DNA from: Pluralibacter sp.
Lineage (GTDB): Bacteria; Pseudomonadota; Gammaproteobacteria; Enterobacterales; Enterobacteriaceae
Length of the DNA stretch: 46,197 nt
NCBI RefSeq assembly: GCF_019237635.1
Contig: NZ_JAFAGS010000099.1
Location: 1-46,197, forward strand
Direction: 5' to 3'
This document shows positions 43,064 to 46,197 of the stretch, one piece after another; the first letter of the stretch is position 1; every line of letters starts with the position of its first letter. Under the pieces are notes generated by a model. It was not told the DNA's origin and searched no databases. It saw only the letters and a list, made by a program, of their open reading frames with translations. Position numbers and translations under genes: made by a program.

Positions 43064-44737
43064 ATGACTGAATCTTTTGCTCAACTGTTTGAAGAATCCC
43101 TGAAAGAAATCGAAACCCGTCCGGGTTCCATCGTTCGTGGCGTTGTTGTCTCTATCGACAAAGACGTTGTTCTGGTTGATGCGGGCCTGAAATCTGAATC
43201 TGCAATCCCTGCAGAGCAGTTCAAAAACGCAGCCGGCGAACTGGAAATCCAGGTAGGCGACGAAGTTGACGTTGCACTGGATGCAGTGGAAGACGGCTTC
43301 GGTGAAACTCTGCTGTCCCGTGAGAAAGCTAAACGTCACGAAGCTTGGATCACGCTGGAAAAAGCTTACGAAGAAGCTGAAACTGTTACCGGTGTTATCA
43401 ACGGCAAAGTTAAAGGCGGCTTCACTGTTGAGCTGAACGGCATTCGTGCGTTCCTGCCAGGTTCTCTGGTAGACGTGCGTCCGGTTCGCGACACGCTGCA
43501 CCTGGAAGGCAAAGAGCTTGAATTCAAAGTCATCAAGCTGGACCAGAAGCGTAACAACGTTGTTGTTTCTCGTCGTGCCGTTATCGAATCCGAAAACAGC
43601 GCAGAGCGCGATCAGCTGCTGGAAAACCTGCAGGAAGGCATGGAAGTCAAAGGTATCGTTAAGAACCTCACTGACTACGGTGCATTCGTTGATCTGGGTG
43701 GCGTAGACGGCCTGCTGCACATCACTGACATGGCCTGGAAACGCGTTAAGCATCCGAGCGAAATCGTGAACGTTGGCGACGAAATCACTGTTAAAGTGCT
43801 GAAGTTCGACCGCGAGCGTACCCGTGTTTCTCTGGGTCTGAAACAGCTGGGCGAAGATCCGTGGGTCGCTATCGCTAAGCGTTACCCGGAAGGTACCAAG
43901 CTGACCGGTCGCGTGACCAACCTGACCGACTACGGCTGCTTCGTTGAAATCGAAGAAGGCGTTGAAGGCTTGGTACACGTTTCCGAAATGGACTGGACCA
44001 ACAAAAACATCCACCCGTCCAAAGTTGTTAACGTTGGCGACGTAGTGGAAGTTATGGTTCTGGACATCGACGAAGAACGTCGTCGTATCTCCCTGGGTCT
44101 GAAGCAGTGCAAATCTAACCCGTGGCAGCAGTTCGCAGAAACCCACAACAAGGGCGATCGCGTTGAAGGTAAAATCAAGTCTATCACTGACTTCGGTATC
44201 TTCATCGGCCTGGATGGTGGCATCGACGGTCTGGTTCACCTGTCTGATATCTCCTGGAACGTTGCAGGCGAAGAAGCAGTTCGTGAATACAAGAAAGGCG
44301 ACGAAATCGCTGCCGTTGTTCTGCAGGTTGACGCAGAGCGTGAGCGTATCTCCCTGGGCGTTAAACAGCTCGCTGAAGATCCGTTCAACAACTGGGTTGC
44401 ACTGAACAAGAAAGGCGCAATCGTAAACGGTAAAGTCACTGCAGTTGACGCTAAAGGCGCAACCGTAGAACTGGCTGACGGCGTTGAAGGTTACCTGCGT
44501 GCTTCTGAAGCTTCCCGCGACCGCGTTGAAGATGCGACTCTGGTTCTGAGCGTTGGCGATGACGTTGAAGCTAAATTCACCGGCGTTGATCGTAAGAACC
44601 GCGCAATCAGCCTGTCTGTTCGTGCGAAAGACGAAGCTGACGAGAAAGATGCAATCGCTTCTGTGAACAACAAGCAGGAAGACGGCAACTTCTCCAACGC
44701 AATGGCTGAAGCGTTCAAAGCAGCTAAAGGCGAGTAA
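43064..44737 (+). CDS. rpsA: 30S ribosomal protein S1
   Basis: S1 binds mRNA on the 30S subunit and is essential for initiation on structured messages. The 557-residue protein has six S1 OB-fold repeats: two degenerate N-terminal ones for ribosome binding and four typical RNA-binding ones, recognisable from repeated cores such as [43 protein letters not shown] and [22 protein letters not shown]. Codon use is very biased. Upstream cmk and downstream ihfB give the standard enterobacterial order. Confidence 0.98.
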   Translation: MTESFAQLFEESLKEIETRPGSIVRGVVVSIDKDVVLVDAGLKSESAIPAEQFKNAAGELEIQVGDEVDVALDAVEDGFGETLLSREKAKRHEAWITLEKAYEEAETVTGVINGKVKGGFTVELNGIRAFLPGSLVDVRPVRDTLHLEGKELEFKVIKLDQKRNNVVVSRRAVIESENSAERDQLLENLQEGMEVKGIVKNLTDYGAFVDLGGVDGLLHITDMAWKRVKHPSEIVNVGDEITVKVLKFDRERTRVSLGLKQLGEDPWVAIAKRYPEGTKLTGRVTNLTDYGCFVEIEEGVEGLVHVSEMDWTNKNIHPSKVVNVGDVVEVMVLDIDEERRRISLGLKQCKSNPWQQFAETHNKGDRVEGKIKSITDFGIFIGLDGGIDGLVHLSDISWNVAGEEAVREYKKGDEIAAVVLQVDAERERISLGVKQLAEDPFNNWVALNKKGAIVNGKVTAVDAKGATVELADGVEGYLRASEASRDRVEDATLVLSVGDDVEAKFTGVDRKNRAISLSVRAKDEADEKDAIASVNNKQEDGNFSNAMAEAFKAAKGE

Positions 44738-44747
44738 TTTACTCTGA

Positions 44748-44773
44748 ATCGTTCGGGTTTCGGCCCGAACGAT
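44748..44773 (+). terminator. Hairpin after rpsA
   Basis: ATCGTTCGGG-N6-CCCGAACGAT is a 10-bp perfect stem 11 bases past the rpsA stop. No T tract follows, so it may be a 3'-end stabiliser or Rho-linked signal. Confidence 0.6.
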
Positions 44774-44784
44774 GAGTAGAGGAC

Positions 44785-44813
44785 TTGACAGATTACAGGA
44801 TTCGTCCTGTAAT
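44785..44813 (+). promoter_or_regulatory. Strong sigma-70 promoter for ihfB overlapping a UUCG-loop palindrome
   Basis: TTGACA (44785-44790) and TGTAAT (44808-44813) are exactly 17 bases apart, a near-consensus promoter 80 bases before ihfB. The bases from 44791 to 44814 are a perfect 10-bp palindrome, GATTACAGGA-TTCG-TCCTGTAATC, covering the spacer and the whole -10. Confidence 0.85.
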
Positions 44814-44821
44814 CAATGACA

Positions 44822-44843
44822 AAGGGCGGCTGCGGCCGCCCTT
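44822..44843 (+). repeat. GC-rich hairpin in the ihfB leader
   Basis: AAGGGCGGC-TGCG-GCCGCCCTT is a perfect 9-bp stem just downstream of the predicted ihfB transcription start, about 48 bases before the ATG. It is followed by only two T residues. It would be near the very 5' end of the ihfB transcript and also end any rpsA read-through hairpin series. Confidence 0.65.
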
Positions 44844-44890
44844 GTTCAAGCTGTTAGCTATTACTTTCCTGAAAGGAAACCGGAGGAATC

Positions 44891-45175
44891 ATGACCAAGT
44901 CAGAGCTCATTGAAAGACTTGCTAGCCAGCAATCTCACATTCCTGCGAAAGCGGTAGAAGATGCTGTTAAAGAGATGCTGGAACATATGGCCTCTACGCT
45001 GGCCCAGGGTGAGCGCATTGAAATCCGCGGTTTCGGTAGCTTCTCTTTGCATTACCGTGCCCCACGTGTTGGGCGCAACCCGAAGACAGGCGATAAAGTC
45101 GAGCTGGAAGGTAAATACGTTCCGCACTTTAAGCCGGGTAAAGAATTGCGCGATCGCGCCAATATTTACGGTTGA
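44891..45175 (+). CDS. ihfB: Integration host factor beta subunit
   Basis: IhfB pairs with IhfA to make the DNA-bending factor IHF used in transcription, replication and recombination. The 94-residue protein is nearly identical to E. coli IhfB, with the HU/IHF signature [21 protein letters not shown] near 47-67, including the intercalating Pro at the beta-arm tip (RNPKTG). It begins after CGGAGGAATC. In E. coli IHF also acts on the pfl promoter, present in this window. Confidence 0.98.
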   Translation: MTKSELIERLASQQSHIPAKAVEDAVKEMLEHMASTLAQGERIEIRGFGSFSLHYRAPRVGRNPKTGDKVELEGKYVPHFKPGKELRDRANIYG

Positions 45176-45211
45176 GTTATTGTCAGCACGCTGCTGTTAA
45201 AACTTGAGCGC

Positions 45212-45239
45212 GAAAAAAGCACCTGCGGGTGCTTTTTTC
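45212..45239 (+). terminator. ihfB intrinsic terminator
   Basis: GAAAAAAGCACC-N4-GGTGCTTTTTTC forms a stem extended by A-T pairs and ends in six T residues, 37 bases past the ihfB stop. Confidence 0.93.
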
Positions 45240-45405
45240 ATTTCTGTCTCTGGCCAGAGACAGCGTAGTGGAACCGCCGCAGTGCAGGTACTGAAACGCT
45301 CTGCAATGTTGTCTTATTTTTTCCGCGCTTCGCCGCAATCCCTTGAAAACAGACCAGACATTATCCTGCTGACGCCGGACACTTGGCCTGGAAGGAGGGA
45401 GTGTC

Positions 45406-46197
45406 ATGCGTTTACCATCGCTTGCCGTCTGCGTTATTGGCGGTATTTCACCGCTTGTCGTCTTACCGTCGCTGCCCGGCGTTGCCATTATCGGCGTGCT
45501 TACCCTGTTTGCCTGCCTGTTGGCTTTTCTCCGCAAACCCGTCCTGCGCTATACGGGGGTGACGTTGTTGTGCTTTTGCTGGGCCGTACTGTCGGCGCAG
45601 CAGGTGATATGGCCGGTTCAGCGGCTGACGGGGAACGCGCAAACGGTTGATGTCATTATTCGTAGCACGGACGGGCAAACTGTCCATCAGGGGGACATCG
45701 TCAGCCACCGCGGGAAACGGCTGTTTCCCGCTCCCGCCATTAGCTTGTTTGGCGGGCCGTTGACGCCGTCGGTGTGCGCGGGCCAGCGCTGGAGAATGAC
45801 GATTCGCGCCAGGGTGGTGCACGGACAGTTAAATGATGGCGCGTTCGATGCGCAGCGCTACGCGTTTTCCCGGCACAGCATACTCAGCGGCGCCATCCTT
45901 TCCGCCACACCGCTTGATGCCTCCTGCTCCTGGCGGGCACGCTACCTGGCGTCGCTACAGCAAACGCTGGCGCCGTTTTCCTGGCGGCTGGTCATCATCG
46001 CACTGGGGATGGGAGAACGCTTGTCGTTACCGCCTGAGGTCAAGGCCATTATGCAGCAAACGGGAACAATGCACCTGATGGCGATTTCCGGTTTGCATAT
46101 TGCCTTAGGCGCGCTGCTGGGTTCACTGCTGGTTCGGGGAGTCCAGCGCCTGCTGCCGGGACGCTGGATAAACTGGCGGTTACCGCTGGCGGCAGGT
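45406..46197 (+). CDS. ycaI: ComEC/Rec2-family membrane protein YcaI, 5' part
   Basis: Open from an ATG at 45406 (Shine-Dalgarno GGAGGGAG) through the window end, giving 264 codons of an expected 750 or so. N-terminal membrane helices occupy about residues 5-70, followed by an OB-like DUF4131 region (AGQRWRMTIRARVVHGQLNDG near 124-144). The start of the ComEC competence domain is seen as LGMGERLSLP and GTMHLMAISGLHIALGALLG near 222-241. Homologues form the channel for single-stranded DNA uptake; the role in enterobacteria is little known. K-12 ycaI has the same place, upstream of msbA. Truncated only by the window. Confidence 0.93.
   Translation, partial: MRLPSLAVCVIGGISPLVVLPSLPGVAIIGVLTLFACLLAFLRKPVLRYTGVTLLCFCWAVLSAQQVIWPVQRLTGNAQTVDVIIRSTDGQTVHQGDIVSHRGKRLFPAPAISLFGGPLTPSVCAGQRWRMTIRARVVHGQLNDGAFDAQRYAFSRHSILSGAILSATPLDASCSWRARYLASLQQTLAPFSWRLVIIALGMGERLSLPPEVKAIMQQTGTMHLMAISGLHIALGALLGSLLVRGVQRLLPGRWINWRLPLAAG

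Noticed and set aside
43058-44239. 393-codon open frame on the minus strand opposite rpsA
   Set aside because: Same effect as pflB: highly biased rpsA codons leave a stop-free antisense frame. The product is repetitive in step with the S1 repeats.

Overview
The window is a chromosomal segment of a member of the Enterobacteriaceae. Gene order and protein sequences match, almost gene for gene, the E. coli K-12 region from aqpZ to ycaI (ybjD-ybjX-macAB-cspD-clpSA-infA-aat-cydCD-trxB-lrp-ftsK-lolA-rarA-serS-dmsABC-ycaD-ycaM-pflA-pflB-focA-ycaO-serC-aroA-cmk-rpsA-ihfB-ycaI). It is not K-12 itself: the FtsK linker is much shorter (1247 residues in all), there is an ERIC repeat between cydC and aat, ycaC, ycaN, ycaK and ycaP are absent from their K-12 positions, and the clpA-infA interval differs. 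A Citrobacter/Klebsiella/Enterobacter-like relative is plausible, but the genus cannot be fixed by eye.

Layout. (1) 1-6.4 kb: the 5' end of aqpZ, the OLD-type ATPase/nuclease ybjD overlapping tail-to-tail with ybjX, and the macAB export operon. (2) 6.4-9.6 kb: cspD divergent from clpS-clpA (N-degron adaptor and ClpAP unfoldase). (3) 9.6-11.3 kb: an accessory insert with a toxin-first type II toxin-antitoxin pair and a DUF4239/bestrophin-like membrane protein; the tRNA-Ser gene (serW) found here in K-12 is not seen. (4) 11.3-17.3 kb: infA, aat, ERIC, cydCD, trxB, all on the minus strand. (5) 17.8-25.7 kb: lrp, ftsK (TTG start, LexA box), lolA, rarA, serS on the plus strand. (6) 25.9-32.9 kb: the anaerobic DMSO reductase operon dmsABC with an FNR-like site, then transporters ycaD and ycaM. 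(7) 33.0-39.3 kb: the minus-strand focA-pflB and pflA genes for mixed-acid fermentation, then ycaO. (8) 39.6-46.2 kb: serC-aroA, cmk, rpsA, ihfB and the start of a ComEC-type gene cut by the window edge.

Functionally the window is mostly housekeeping (infA, ftsK, lolA, serS, cmk, rpsA) mixed with redox and anaerobic metabolism (cydDC, trxB, dmsABC, pfl-focA). Starts were placed by comparing with known family N-termini and ribosome-binding sites, so many are internal to the longest open frame. No tRNA, rRNA, CRISPR array, prophage or insertion sequence was recognised. The only clearly accessory DNA is the 9.64-11.19 kb insert and the ERIC element. Many long open frames opposite pflB, ycaO, rarA, ftsK and rpsA are compositional shadows and are not annotated.
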